In this document: piece by piece, positions 34,373-43,281 of the stretch | How the letters are laid out: every line of letters begins with the position of its first letter | Position numbering within the stretch: position 1 is the first letter of the stretch | Assembly: GCF_000717175.1 (NCBI RefSeq) | Contig: NZ_JNYD01000019.1 | Location: forward strand, 124,001-188,000 | Reading direction: 5' to 3' | Source of the DNA: Pseudonocardia autotrophica | Lineage (GTDB): Bacteria > Actinomycetota > Actinomycetes > Mycobacteriales > Pseudonocardiaceae | DNA: 64,000 nucleotides | The notes under the pieces: model-generated | What the model saw: the letters and a program-made list of their open reading frames with translations, nothing else | Database searches by the model: none | Told to the model about the DNA's origin: nothing | Translations under genes and position numbers: made by a program

Positions 34373-35539
34373 GTGGACTTCACCGAGGAGGACGACCACC
34401 GGCTGATCCGCGAGGCGGTGCGCGCGGTCTGCGCCCGGTTCGACGACGACTACTGGAGCGAGCGGGACAGCACCCACACGTTCCCGTGGGAGTTCTACGC
34501 CGCGATGGCCGAGGGCGGCTGGATCGGCATCGCGATGCCGGAGGAGTACGGCGGCGGCGGGCGCGGGATCACCGAGGCGTCGATCGTGCTGGAGGAGGTC
34601 GCGGCGTCCGGAGCCTGCATGAACGGCGCCAGCGCGATCCACATGTCGATCTTCGGGATGCACCCGGTGGTGCTGCACGGCAGCGACGACCTGCGCCACC
34701 GCGTACTCCCGGACGTCGCGTCCGGGAAGCTCCACGTGGCGTTCGGCGTGACCGAGCCCGACGCCGGGCTGGACACCACGAACGTCACCACCCGGGCCGT
34801 GCTCGACGGCGACGCCTACGTGGTGCACGGGCGCAAGGTCTGGACGTCGAAGGCCCTCGAGTCGGACAAGGTGCTGCTGCTCGTGCGCACCACCCCGCGC
34901 GCCGAGGCCGCGAAGCCGACCCAGGGCATGACGCTGCTGGTCGCCGACCTGCAGGACCCGGCCGTCACGATCTCGCCGATCGACAAGCTGGGCCGCAACG
35001 CCGTCGCCTCCTGCGAGGTGGTCTACGACGGCCTGCGGGTGCCGGTGGAGAACCGGGTCGGCGAGGAGGGCGCGGGCTTCCGCTACCTGCTCGACGGCCT
35101 CAACGCCGAACGTGTGCTCATCGCCGCCGAGGCCTTCGGCATCGGGCGGGCCGCGCTGCGCCGCGCCGTCGCCTACGCCGGCGAGCGGGTGGTGTTCGAC
35201 CGGCCGATCGGGTCGAACCAGGGCATCGCCTTCCCGCTCGCCGACGCGCACGCCCGGCTGCGCGCCGCCGAGCTGGTCATCCGCGACGCGTCCTGGCGGA
35301 TCGACCGCGGACTGCACGCCGGCGAGCAGGCCAACACCGCCAAGTACCTCGCCGCCGAGGCCGCGTTCCAGGCGGCCGACGCCGCCGTGCAGACCCACGG
35401 CGGCTTCGGCTACGCCCGCGAGTACCACGTGGAGCGGTACTTCCGGGAAGCCCGGCTGCAGCGGATCGCCCCGGTGCCGCAGGAGATGGTGCTGAACTAC
35501 CTCGCGCAGCACGTGCTGGGGCTGCCGCGGAGCTACTGA
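34373..35539 (+). CDS. Acyl-CoA dehydrogenase, second of two
   Basis: A 388-residue flavoprotein with a GTG start at 34373, 4 bp after the ligase stop and behind a modest AGAGG. ACAD signatures are PEEYGGGGRG, GVTEPDAGLDTTNV (beta-domain FAD/substrate site), GLNAERVLIAAEAFGIG and the C-terminal QTHGGFGYAREYHVERYFREARL. The last segment is closer to canonical short/branched ACADs than the enzyme at 30726. Together with the upstream ligase it forms a two-gene activation/oxidation cassette. A fragment of an AraC regulator begins directly after its stop codon. Confidence 0.87.
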   Translation: MDFTEEDDHRLIREAVRAVCARFDDDYWSERDSTHTFPWEFYAAMAEGGWIGIAMPEEYGGGGRGITEASIVLEEVAASGACMNGASAIHMSIFGMHPVVLHGSDDLRHRVLPDVASGKLHVAFGVTEPDAGLDTTNVTTRAVLDGDAYVVHGRKVWTSKALESDKVLLLVRTTPRAEAAKPTQGMTLLVADLQDPAVTISPIDKLGRNAVASCEVVYDGLRVPVENRVGEEGAGFRYLLDGLNAERVLIAAEAFGIGRAALRRAVAYAGERVVFDRPIGSNQGIAFPLADAHARLRAAELVIRDASWRIDRGLHAGEQANTAKYLAAEAAFQAADAAVQTHGGFGYAREYHVERYFREARLQRIAPVPQEMVLNYLAQHVLGLPRSY

Positions 35540-35540
35540 C

Positions 35541-35735
35541 GCGGGCTGCTCCCTGGCCGAGTGGATCTGGGCGCAGCGGCTCGACGCCGTGCGCGCCGAC
35601 CTCCTCGACCCCACCCAGCGCCACCGCACCATCTCCGAGCTGGCCTTCGACCGCGGATTCGTCGACGCCTCGCACTTCAGCCGGGCCTTCCGCGCGCGGT
35701 TCGGAGGCACCGCGCGGGAGGTCCGGAAGGGGTGA
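35541..35735 (+). pseudogene. C-terminal remnant of an AraC-family regulator
   Basis: In the frame ending at TGA 35733-35735, about 64 codons encode SLAEWIWAQRLDAVR, then TISELAFDRGFVDASHFSRAF and RARFGGTAREVR. This is the second helix-turn-helix of AraC regulators with its usual F.D.SHFSRAFR..FG.TP..(Y)R ending. The N-terminal sensor domain and first HTH are absent, and the frame runs back into the acyl-CoA dehydrogenase gene without a start codon. A hairpin (35742-35762) follows, as it would for the original gene. The dehydrogenase gene has evidently replaced the front of a regulator gene. Confidence 0.7.
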
Positions 35736-35741
35736 TCGGAG

Positions 35742-35762
35742 CCGCCGGGGGTTGCCCGGCGG
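35742..35762. terminator. Hairpin terminator after the AraC remnant
   Basis: An 8-bp GC stem (35742-35749 with 35755-35762, 5-nt loop) lies 6 bp beyond the stop of the AraC fragment and 54 bp before the next ligase gene, so it can end the ligase-dehydrogenase transcript. Confidence 0.6.
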
Positions 35763-35815
35763 ATCAGTAGCATGTCACGCTCCACCGCGATCCGGGTCTC
35801 ACCGTGGAGGCGCCC

Positions 35816-37474
35816 ATGCGTGGTCTGATGTTCGACAGCCAGCTGCTCCTGCACTCGTTCCTCTGGCGTACGGAGCGACTGTTCGCGGACAAGCAGATCG
35901 TCACCCGGCTCGGGCCGGGCGAGTACCACCGCTACACCTACCGGGACTTCGGCAAGCGGGCCCGCCGGCTCGGCGACGCCATGCGCACGCTGGGCATCGG
36001 GCCGGGCGACCGGGTCGGCACGCTGGCCTGGAACCACTACCGGCACCTGGAGACCTACTTCGGCGTGCCCGGCATCCAGGCCGTGCTGCACACGATCAAC
36101 CTGCGGCTCTCCCCGGCGCAGCAGAAGTTCACCATCGACAAGGCCGAGGACCGCCTGCTGCTGGTCGACGTCGACCAGCTCGACCTCGTCGCCGACCTGC
36201 TGGACCTGGGCCTGCCCACGGTCGAGGCGGTCGTGGTGCTCGCCGACTCGGTGCCCGAGCACCGTCTGCCGCTCCCGGTCCACTGCTACGAGGAGCTCCT
36301 GGCCGCCGCCGACGAGGACGCGCAGTTCGAGGAGTTCGACGAGCACTCGGCCTCGGCGATGTGCTTCACCTCGGCGACCACCGGCGACCCGAAGGGCGTC
36401 GTGTACTCGCACCGGGCGATGGTGCTGCAGGCGATGTGCCTGGCCATGCACGACAAGCTGAACATGAGCGAGTCGCAGGTGTGGCTCGAGGTCGCGCCGA
36501 TGTTCCACTGCAACGGCTGGAACATCCCGCACACCGCGCTGCTGCAGGGCGCCACGCTGGTACTGCCGGGTGCGCACCCGTCGCCGGCCGACTACGTCGA
36601 CATCATCGAGGACCTCGGCGTGACCGGGATGAACGCGGCGGTGACGATCGGGACGATGATCCGCGACGCCGTCCGCGCGTCGGACCGGCCGCGGGACCTG
36701 TCGACGCTCTCCACGCTCTGGCTGGGCGGGCAGGCGCCGTCGAAGGCCGTCATGAAGTGGTTCCGCGACGAGTACGACTGCGAGGTCATGCAGGGCTACG
36801 GCATGACCGAGAACTCCCCGCAGATCTGCTTCTTCGCGCTCAAGTCCACCCTGGCCGACGGGGACGACGACGAGATCTACGCGCTGCGCCAGACCCAGGG
36901 CCTGCCGATCCCGCTGCTGCAGATCAAGGTGTGCGACCAGGAGACCCGCGAGGAGCTGCCCTGGGACGGGCAGTCCATCGGGGACTTCTTCGTCCGCTCC
37001 CCGTTCACCGCGTCCGAGTACTACAAGGACGAACGGACCAAGGACTCGATGATCGACGGCTGGCTCAGGACCGGCGACGTCGGCTGCATCGACCCCGAGG
37101 GCTACGTCCTGCTGAAGGACCGCTCCAAGGACCTGATCAAGTCCGGCGGCGAGTGGATCTCCACCATCGACCTGGAGAACTCGCTCATGCTGCATCCCAA
37201 GGTCGCCGAGGCCACCGTCGTCGGGATCGAGGACGAGAAGTGGCTCGAACGCCCGCTGGCCTGCGTGGTGCCGAGCGATCCCTCCCTGACCGCGGACGAG
37301 CTGCGGGACCACCTGCTCGCCGAGGGGTTCATCAAGTTCTGGATCCCGGACACGTTCCTGTTCGTGCCCGAGGTGCCCAAGACGAGCGTCGGCAAGTACG
37401 ACAAGAAGGCGATCCGCGGGGTGGTCGCGGACGAGGGGCTGGAGCGGGCGAAGGCGGCGCTGGGCGCGGGCTGA
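35816..37474 (+). CDS. Acyl-CoA synthetase (AMP-forming), AlkK-like, fourth of four
   Basis: A 552-residue ANL ligase starting at ATG 35816 behind GGAGG (35806-35810). It is the AlkK/medium-chain type: [17 protein letters not shown], the [11 protein letters not shown] segment, [15 protein letters not shown] and a MTENSP A5 motif all follow AlkK of Pseudomonas. The P-loop reads [12 protein letters not shown], with Ala where almost all relatives have Gly. The hinge [16 protein letters not shown] and A10 lysine in [11 protein letters not shown] are intact. It probably activates medium-chain or branched acids, such as terpenoid acids. It has its own upstream gap and is separated from the previous cassette by a terminator. 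Confidence 0.87.
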   Translation: MRGLMFDSQLLLHSFLWRTERLFADKQIVTRLGPGEYHRYTYRDFGKRARRLGDAMRTLGIGPGDRVGTLAWNHYRHLETYFGVPGIQAVLHTINLRLSPAQQKFTIDKAEDRLLLVDVDQLDLVADLLDLGLPTVEAVVVLADSVPEHRLPLPVHCYEELLAAADEDAQFEEFDEHSASAMCFTSATTGDPKGVVYSHRAMVLQAMCLAMHDKLNMSESQVWLEVAPMFHCNGWNIPHTALLQGATLVLPGAHPSPADYVDIIEDLGVTGMNAAVTIGTMIRDAVRASDRPRDLSTLSTLWLGGQAPSKAVMKWFRDEYDCEVMQGYGMTENSPQICFFALKSTLADGDDDEIYALRQTQGLPIPLLQIKVCDQETREELPWDGQSIGDFFVRSPFTASEYYKDERTKDSMIDGWLRTGDVGCIDPEGYVLLKDRSKDLIKSGGEWISTIDLENSLMLHPKVAEATVVGIEDEKWLERPLACVVPSDPSLTADELRDHLLAEGFIKFWIPDTFLFVPEVPKTSVGKYDKKAIRGVVADEGLERAKAALGAG

Positions 37475-37620
37475 GCGGGTCGGCCGATCGGTCGACCCGG
37501 GCATCGGGCGGGACGTCCGTCGGTCACCGGATCCTCGATGGGGCCGGGAGACGAGAGCGTGGGTGCAGGGCGAGGAGCCCCGGCCGGACGGTCCGGCAAG
37601 AACCCACGAGAGGAACGACG

Positions 37621-37797
37621 ATGCCCACCACGCTCATCACGGTCCGGCCCGGCCGGACCCTGCCGAACCCGGAACACCGCCACACCTGGGCCGCCGGGTC
37701 GCACCACCACACCTCGGACGGCGCGGTCAGCTACCGCAAGTGCCTGTCCTGCGGGGCCTGGGGTCTCTTCGCGCCGACCGTGGAGGATGGTTGCTGA
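37621..37797 (+). CDS. Small His-rich CxxC protein
   Basis: A 58-residue protein starting at ATG 37621 behind GAGAGG. It contains HRHTWAAGSHHH and, later, YRKCLSCGAWGLF, so one CxxC pair and several His could hold a zinc ion. Short proteins of this shape, with a C-terminal knuckle, recur in actinobacterial genomes without known function. It lies 146 bp past the AlkK-like gene, and the gap holds only a weak 7-bp hairpin (37476-37499). No mechanism can be given. Confidence 0.6.
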   Translation: MPTTLITVRPGRTLPNPEHRHTWAAGSHHHTSDGAVSYRKCLSCGAWGLFAPTVEDGC

Positions 37798-38066
37798 GGG
37801 GGCTCGAAGCCCGAGGAGCAGCGAAAGCGTCTCCGACCGTTGCGCGACCAGGTCGGGGTAGCTGCCGTCCCGCTCGGCCCAGCGATGCACGAGCGAACCC
37901 GAGCGCCGCCCCGTGCAGGACTTCGCGAAGTAGAAGTAGACGAGACCGCGACCGACCGCAGCAGCGGGCGACCAGTCACGTCGACGGGCTGCCTCCGCGG
38001 GAGGGCTGAGGGATCCGCGCGGAGGTCCGCGGTGGGCACAGCGCTGCAGCCCCGCAGCCGCGGGGC
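37798..38066 (-). other. Gap with a decayed coding fragment
   Basis: On the - strand, about 37800-37950 reads VYFYFAKSCTGRRSG, HRWAERDGSYPDLVAQ and LSLLLGLRAP in one frame, with G/C at most third positions. There is no start or stop in a sensible place and no recognised family. It is best regarded as a remnant. The rest of the gap shows nothing. Confidence 0.25.
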
Positions 38067-39320
38067 CTACACGAGCTGCGCGATGCGCCGTCGTCCCTCG
38101 TCCGATCGGTCGAGGTTCGAGGGGCGGGGTCGCCTGCGGGGTATCTGGTCGGGGTCGATCCAGGCGGGCGGGATGAACTCCGGGATCCCGTCGCGCAGGC
38201 GCACCACCCAGTCCGTGGAGTGGATCTGGCGGTGGTGGGCCTTGCACAGCATGACCAGGTTCCCCAGGGCCGTATGGCCACCGTGTTCCCACGGGGTGAC
38301 GTGGTGGATCTCGCACCAGGATGGTGGGCAGTCGCAGCCGGGATGCGCGCAACCGCCGTCGCGGGCGGTCACCGCGCGGCGCAGCCCGTCGGGGATCGAG
38401 CGGGTGAGCCGGCCGACGTCCAGGGGCTGGCCCTGGCCGTCGAGCACGATCGGCACGACCCCGCAGTCACAGGCCAACTGGCGCAGCGCGGTCGGACTCA
38501 GTTGTCCGGCGAACTCCAGCATCCCGGCCCGGGCGCGCTGTTCGAGGTCCTCGAGGCGGATCTGCACGGTCAGGGTGGGGCGCCGCCCGCCCACCGACGG
38601 CAGCTCGCCGTGCTCGAGGACCCAGCCGCACACCTCGGCCAGTGCCTCGGCCTGGCGTTCGGCGGCGGTCCGGTCGTCGTCGGCGGTGAGGGGCGCGGCC
38701 TTCGCATCGAGGGCCGTGGCGATCGCCTCGAACAGGGCGGCGTCGTCGTAGCGGCCGACCAGCCGCCCGCCGGGTTTGGTGGCGTAGCGGGTCAGGCGTA
38801 GTTCGTTGACCTGCGGCGGCGGGGCGTCGTCGGGTTCCGGGCCGTCGGCGTCGAGCGCGTCGAGCAGCGCGGTGCCCCACTGCTGCAACTCCCGAGGTGT
38901 GTAGGTGGCGGCGGCGCCGGCCAGCTGGATCTCCGCGCCGGCCCAGATCTCCGGGGAGAGCCGGCCGGCGGGCGGCGAGGCCAACAGTCGGGCGACCACC
39001 GAGACGTGGGCCAGGGAGGTGTCCCCGGCGGCGAACACGTCCGCCGTGGCGGGCAGCTTCGCGGGCAGCGCGGCGCCGTCGAGCCCGACCCGTGGGCAGA
39101 CCGCCTCGGCCACCGCGACCCGCTGCGCGGCGACCCCGCGGTCGAGCCGCAGCAGATCTTGCAGCGCCCGGGTCGGCGAGGCGTAGCCGTGCTCGGCGAA
39201 GGTGCCGTGCCGGTCGAGCCCGGCCACCGCGTCGACCCCGATCCGCTCCAGCCGCCGCATCACCCGAGGACTTGTGGCTGCCTCGGCGCCATGTTCCAGC
39301 GCATCCGGACACTCGGACAT
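38067..39320 (-). CDS. DUF222/13E12-repeat HNH endonuclease-like protein
   Basis: A 417-residue protein starting at ATG 39318-39320. The helical DUF222 region fills about residues 20-300 and the C-terminus carries an HNH domain: CAHPGCDCPPSWCEIHHVTPWEHGGHTALGNLVMLCKAHHRQIH, read as Cys knuckles around the catalytic HH and the distal Asn and His. The N-terminus is shorter than in many relatives, beginning close to RRLERIGVDAVAGLDRHG. 13E12 proteins are dispersed multicopy genes in mycobacteria and Pseudonocardiaceae and behave like mobile or recombining units. Its role is unknown; its presence between unrelated operons marks a variable spot. Confidence 0.85.
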   Translation of the reverse strand: MSECPDALEHGAEAATSPRVMRRLERIGVDAVAGLDRHGTFAEHGYASPTRALQDLLRLDRGVAAQRVAVAEAVCPRVGLDGAALPAKLPATADVFAAGDTSLAHVSVVARLLASPPAGRLSPEIWAGAEIQLAGAAATYTPRELQQWGTALLDALDADGPEPDDAPPPQVNELRLTRYATKPGGRLVGRYDDAALFEAIATALDAKAAPLTADDDRTAAERQAEALAEVCGWVLEHGELPSVGGRRPTLTVQIRLEDLEQRARAGMLEFAGQLSPTALRQLACDCGVVPIVLDGQGQPLDVGRLTRSIPDGLRRAVTARDGGCAHPGCDCPPSWCEIHHVTPWEHGGHTALGNLVMLCKAHHRQIHSTDWVVRLRDGIPEFIPPAWIDPDQIPRRRPRPSNLDRSDEGRRRIAQLV

Positions 39321-39405
39321 CCACGAGAGACGCGAGACCTCGGATCGCGCCGAGGTCCAGCTGGAACCCGGACCTCCCAGCGCGGCGCTGCCCGCGTGCC
39401 AGCTG

Positions 39406-40038
39406 TCAGGTGTGTGCGATGTGGAGGACGAGCTGTTCGAGGGGCAGGACGAGGGCGGCGAGGATCATCGCCGCCCCCGAGATGCGCGTGAGGATGCGGG
39501 CCGGCGTGGGTCGCCGGTGGAGGGAGCGTTGCGCGGTGTAGCCGAGGAAGGCGTAGAACATCGATGCGAGCAGGATCCACGTGCCGCCGAGGACGGCCAG
39601 CTGGACGGCGAAAGGCCAAGGACCGCCCGGGTCGGCGAACTGCGGCAGGAATGCCAGGAAGAACAGCAAGGACTTGGGATTGAGCGCGCTGACCCCGGCA
39701 CCCTGGCGAACGGCTCTACCCAGGCTCACGCTCCTCGGGGCGAGGGTTCCCGGTGGCGCGTCGGTGGTCGGGCGGCGCAGCATGCCGACCCCGACGTAGA
39801 GCAGGTACACGGCACCGACCAGGGTCAGCAGGAGCAGTGCCGCCGGTTGGACCGCCACGAGGGGCGCCACGCCGGCTACGACCACCGCGGTGGTCAGGAC
39901 GTAGCCCACGGCGAGACCGGCGACCGAGGGTGCGACGAACCCACGTCGCGAGCCCGCGCCGAGGACCAGGGCCCAGTCCGGGCCGGGGACCATGATCAGG
40001 GTCGCGGCGACGCCGGCGAAGGCCAGCAGCGCGGACAT
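39406..40038 (-). CDS. LysE/RhtB-family amino acid exporter
   Basis: A 210-residue membrane protein. ATG 40036-40038 gives the usual LysE beginning (MSALLAFAGVAATLIMVPGPDWALVL); a TTG 15 bases upstream is in frame. Family marks are MVPGPDW in span 1, GSRRGFVAP, and ALNPKSLLFFLAFLPQF in the middle, over about six spans. Members export lysine, threonine, homoserine or related compounds. It lies head to head with an Lrp-type regulator that would be expected to control it, but the two reading frames nearly touch, leaving no room for a promoter between them. Confidence 0.85.
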   Translation of the reverse strand: MSALLAFAGVAATLIMVPGPDWALVLGAGSRRGFVAPSVAGLAVGYVLTTAVVVAGVAPLVAVQPAALLLLTLVGAVYLLYVGVGMLRRPTTDAPPGTLAPRSVSLGRAVRQGAGVSALNPKSLLFFLAFLPQFADPGGPWPFAVQLAVLGGTWILLASMFYAFLGYTAQRSLHRRPTPARILTRISGAAMILAALVLPLEQLVLHIAHT

Positions 40039-40040
40039 CT

Positions 40041-40481
40041 CCGGATCGCGCAATCATCGACCAGCTGCGCCGGAACGCTCAGCTGACCAACACCGAACTC
40101 GCCGACCGGGTCGGGTTGACCCCCTCGCCGTGCCTGCGCCGGGTCCGCCGTCTCGAGGAGCAAGGCGTGATCCTGGGCTATCACGCACGGATCGACCCGT
40201 CGATGATCGGGCGCGCGTTCGAGGTCCACGTCGAGTTCGAGCTCGCCGACCAGGGCAAGGACACCGTCGAGGCCTTCGAGGCGGCCCTGGTGGCGTTCGA
40301 GCAGGTCGTCGAGGCTCGCCGGATGTTCGGCCGGCCCGACTACCTCGCCCTGGTCGCGGTCGCCGACCTTCCCACCTACGAGCAGTTCATGACCCGACAG
40401 CTGATGGCGCTGCCCGGACTCGGACGACTGCAGTCGCGCTTTGCCATGAAGACCATCAAATCGGAGATCCTCAGTACGTGA
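40041..40481 (+). pseudogene. Lrp/AsnC-family regulator without an apparent start codon
   Basis: The frame from 40041 encodes PDRAIIDQLRRNAQLTNTEL, then ADRVGLTPSPCLRRVRRLEEQGVI, a complete Lrp winged helix, followed by an intact RAM domain to the TGA at 40479-40481 (about 146 codons). Between the in-frame TGA at 39993 and the HTH there is no ATG, GTG, TTG or CTG; the first TTG is at 40116, inside the HTH. The first few residues that precede DRAIIDQL in relatives and the whole intergenic region to lysE appear to be deleted. It is either a silent gene or translated from an unusual start. It probably once controlled the adjacent exporter. Confidence 0.6.
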
Positions 40482-40577
40482 GGCTCCCAGAACGGCCTGT
40501 GGACGGCGAGGGTCGACGCTCGTCCCCGTCCGCTGCGCCGCGGGGAACGAGGTTCGTGGAGCCCGCTCCGGGCCTCC

Positions 40578-41645
40578 TCAGCCCGGCAGCACCTTCCGCT
40601 CCCGCAGCACCCGCATCCAGTGCCGGAAGGACTCCTCGGTGTCGTAGCAGTCGCCGAACCCCGCCTGCCGCACCTTGACCGTGCTGACCAGGGCCGGCGG
40701 CCGCGCCTCGGTGGCGCCGTGGGCGAAGCAGTAGTCGGCGTAGAAGTGCGACTCCCCCAGCAGCGCGTCGAGCGAGGGCTCGACGAGCCCCTCCCGCTCC
40801 GCGATCCGCCGCCAGACGTCGGCGTGCGCGGGCAGGTACTCCGCGAGCCGGACCGGCTCGTCCGGCGCGGGGGCCATGCCGAGCTCGTCGGCGAGGGCCG
40901 GCCAGAGGTCGCGCCAGTTGAAGGCCTCGCCGTTGGTGAGGTTGAAGTGCTGGTCGCGGGCCGTCTCGGCGGTGGCGGCCCACAGGGCGGCGTCGCCGAC
41001 CAGCCGGACGTCCACGGCCTCGCTCGCGATGCCCGCCCCGCCCGGATATCCGAACGGCAGGCCGAGCTCGCGGCGCACCGCGGCGTACACGCCGATGACC
41101 GGCGGCAGGTTCATCGCCACCCCGGTCGCGGGGCCGACCACGATCTGCGGGCGCAGGATCGTCCAGGCGAACCCGTGCTCGGCGGCCGAGGCGCGCAGGT
41201 GGTCCTCCTGCAACCAGTAGAAGTTCTCGTGCGGGTCCCGCGGGGCCCGCTCCCGCGCGGGCACCGGGATCGGGTGCAGGTGCACGCCGTAGGCCTTGGT
41301 GCCCTGCAGCAGCGTGACGTGTTCGAGGCCGGGCGCGAGCGGGTCGAGGAGCGCGCGGAACATCGCCAGGTTGGTCCGCATCTGGTCCTGTTCGCGCCAG
41401 CCGCGGATCAGGCCCGGCTTCTCGTGCAGCGCCCCGTAGACCAGGTGCGACGGCCGGAGGTCGGCCACCGCCTCGGCCGTCGCGGCGGCGTCGGTCAGGT
41501 CGACGGCCAGGTGCCGCACCGGGCGCGCCGGCGGGCGCCGGGACAGCGCGACGACCTCCCAGCCCGCCTCGGCGAACGACTCGACCGCCGCCTCCCCGAC
41601 CAGCCCGCTCGCCCCCGCGACCAGCACCCGTCGCGCCTCGCTCAT
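40578..41645 (-). CDS. SDR-family reductase of the PRISE type (progesterone 5-beta-reductase/iridoid-synthase-like)
   Basis: A 355-residue extended short-chain dehydrogenase. ATG 41643-41645 overlaps the TetR stop. NADPH site GASGLVGEAAVE (about residues 11-22), the lysine motif LLQGTKAYGVHL and the tyrosine motif NFYWLQEDHL are the PRISE landmarks, in place of the YxxxK of ordinary SDRs. PRISE enzymes reduce activated C=C bonds (enones, 8-oxogeranial). The gene closes the liv-type transport operon, so it may act on an imported enone. In a neighbourhood with AtuA and a Baeyer-Villiger-type monooxygenase a terpenoid substrate is attractive, but this is inference. Confidence 0.82.
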   Translation of the reverse strand: MSEARRVLVAGASGLVGEAAVESFAEAGWEVVALSRRPPARPVRHLAVDLTDAAATAEAVADLRPSHLVYGALHEKPGLIRGWREQDQMRTNLAMFRALLDPLAPGLEHVTLLQGTKAYGVHLHPIPVPARERAPRDPHENFYWLQEDHLRASAAEHGFAWTILRPQIVVGPATGVAMNLPPVIGVYAAVRRELGLPFGYPGGAGIASEAVDVRLVGDAALWAATAETARDQHFNLTNGEAFNWRDLWPALADELGMAPAPDEPVRLAEYLPAHADVWRRIAEREGLVEPSLDALLGESHFYADYCFAHGATEARPPALVSTVKVRQAGFGDCYDTEESFRHWMRVLRERKVLPG

Positions 41646-42268
41646 CCGCTCCCCCTCCGCAGCCCACCCACCACGAACTCGGCGTACTCGTCGGCGATCT
41701 GCCCGACGCCGTCCTCCCCGGCCAGCTCGGGGTCGTACCAGACGGTGATCCAGTTGAGCGCCCCGAGCACGGGCTTGGTCGCCAGCCGCGGGTCGGTCCC
41801 GCGGAACGCGCCCTCGCGCTGCCCCTGCGCGACGACGTCGGCGAAGAGCTGCTCGTACTCGTCGCGCATCCGCACGATGTCGTGGAGCGACTCGTAGCGC
41901 GGGCCCTGCCCCAGCCGCCGCATCTCCACCGCCTGCACCGCCACGCGCTGGAAGGCGTTGCGCGTCATCATCTTCGCGGCGTGCCGGCGCACCATCCGCT
42001 CCAGCCGCTCGACGGCGTCGCCCTCGGCCTCGGCCAGCGGCCGCACCTCGGTGAGCAGGTCCCGGATCCCGGTGAGCACGACGTCGAGGAAGATGTCGGC
42101 CTTGCTCCGGTAGTAGTGGTAGACCCGCCCCTTGGTCGCCCGCAGCTCGTCGGCGATGTCGTCGATGGTGGTGGCGTCGTAGCCGTTGCGGGTGAAGGCC
42201 ACCGCGGCGGCCTCGAGGATGTCCTGGCGTCCGGGGCCCGCGCCGGACCGGGAGAGCTCGCGCGTCAC
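41642..42268 (-). CDS. TetR-family regulator of the liv-type operon
   Basis: A 208-residue regulator; GTG 42266-42268 overlaps the permease stop (GTGA). The HTH reads ILEAAAVAFTRNGYDATTIDDIADELRATKGRVYHYYRSKADIF over helices 1-4, followed by a KstR2-like helical C-terminal domain with a TetR_C pattern (YESLHDIVRMRDEYEQLF). It is encoded inside the transport operon between permease and reductase genes, so autoregulation by a transported or CoA-activated compound is likely. Similar regulators in actinobacteria respond to acyl-CoA esters of steroid and terpenoid breakdown, which fits the neighbourhood but is not proved. Confidence 0.85.
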   Translation of the reverse strand: MTRELSRSGAGPGRQDILEAAAVAFTRNGYDATTIDDIADELRATKGRVYHYYRSKADIFLDVVLTGIRDLLTEVRPLAEAEGDAVERLERMVRRHAAKMMTRNAFQRVAVQAVEMRRLGQGPRYESLHDIVRMRDEYEQLFADVVAQGQREGAFRGTDPRLATKPVLGALNWITVWYDPELAGEDGVGQIADEYAEFVVGGLRRGSG

Positions 42269-43281
42269 CGCCGGGATCCTCGCACCCGCCGCACGAGGCC
42301 GTGCCAGATCCCGACGAGCCCGGTCGGCGAGGCCAGCAGCACCACGGCGAGGACGCCGCCCAGCACGATCTTGTCCGCGTCGCCGCCGAGCGAGGCGAGC
42401 TGTTGCTGGCTCGTCAGCAGCAGCGCCCCGACCAGCGGTCCGAGCAGCAGCCGGCGGCCCGGAAGGATCACCGCGGTGAGCATGAACAGCAGGAAGGTCG
42501 GGGACAGCAGGTCCGGGCTGACGTAGCTGCGCTGGTAGGCGTAGAGCCAGCCGGCGAGCGCCGTGATCGGCGCGGACAGCACGAAGACCAGCATCCGGGT
42601 GCGCCGGACGTCGACCCCCATCGCCGTGGACAGCTCGCCGTTCATCTGCGCCATCAGCGCCGTGGTGCCCAGCCGGGACCGGCGGAAGCGCGCCACGAGC
42701 AGCACGACGAGCACGAGGCAGACCAGCGCGATCGGCCACAGCTCGGCGTTGGTGCGGGCGACGTAGGTCCCGCCGAACGCCGGCAGCTCGAGCAACGGGA
42801 CGCCGACGACGCCGTCGGACCCGCCGAGGGCCTGCGTGTTCTGCACGACCGTCAGCCCGATGATCGCCGCCGCGTACGTGACCAGCGAGAACACGAACTC
42901 CCGCGTCCGCAGGGTGGCGAGGCCGAGCAGCAGCGCGAGCAGCACCGTCACCACGATCGACGCCAGGAGCGCCGGAATCGGCGTCCAGCCGGACCGCACG
43001 GCGAGGATCGCGGTCGTGTACGCGCCCGCCGCCCAGAACAGCGTGTGCCCCAGGCTGACCTCGCCCAGATAGGACAGGACGACGTCGACGCCGTAGGACA
43101 TGATCGCGAAGATGGCGACCAGCACCACCGTCGTGTAGATCCGGTCCGACCCGCCGAGCAGGGACGGGAGCAGGTACGCGAGCGCGACCAGGACCACCCA
43201 CAGCAGCGCGCGGGCCCAGGTCGGCACGCGCCGCGCGGCCGGCGCGCCGGTCGTCCCCCGGGTCGCGACGTCGGCGGTCAT
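42265..43281 (-). CDS. livM: Branched-chain-amino-acid-type ABC permease (LivM family)
   Basis: A 338-residue permease starting at ATG 43279-43281, overlapping the LivH stop. It shows about ten spans, the LivM landmarks DVVLSYLGEVSLGHTLFWAAGAY and LVVQNTQALGG-type central loop, and the coupling region RIRR/MGVDVRRTRMLVFVLSAPITALAGWLYAY that contacts the ATPase. It ends in an arginine-rich tail. With LivH it forms the membrane channel. Systems of this class carry branched amino acids but also amides, urea and aromatic or terpenoid acids, so substrate should be judged from the operon, which ends in a PRISE-type reductase. Confidence 0.86.
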   Translation of the reverse strand: MTADVATRGTTGAPAARRVPTWARALLWVVLVALAYLLPSLLGGSDRIYTTVVLVAIFAIMSYGVDVVLSYLGEVSLGHTLFWAAGAYTTAILAVRSGWTPIPALLASIVVTVLLALLLGLATLRTREFVFSLVTYAAAIIGLTVVQNTQALGGSDGVVGVPLLELPAFGGTYVARTNAELWPIALVCLVLVVLLVARFRRSRLGTTALMAQMNGELSTAMGVDVRRTRMLVFVLSAPITALAGWLYAYQRSYVSPDLLSPTFLLFMLTAVILPGRRLLLGPLVGALLLTSQQQLASLGGDADKIVLGGVLAVVLLASPTGLVGIWHGLVRRVRGSRR

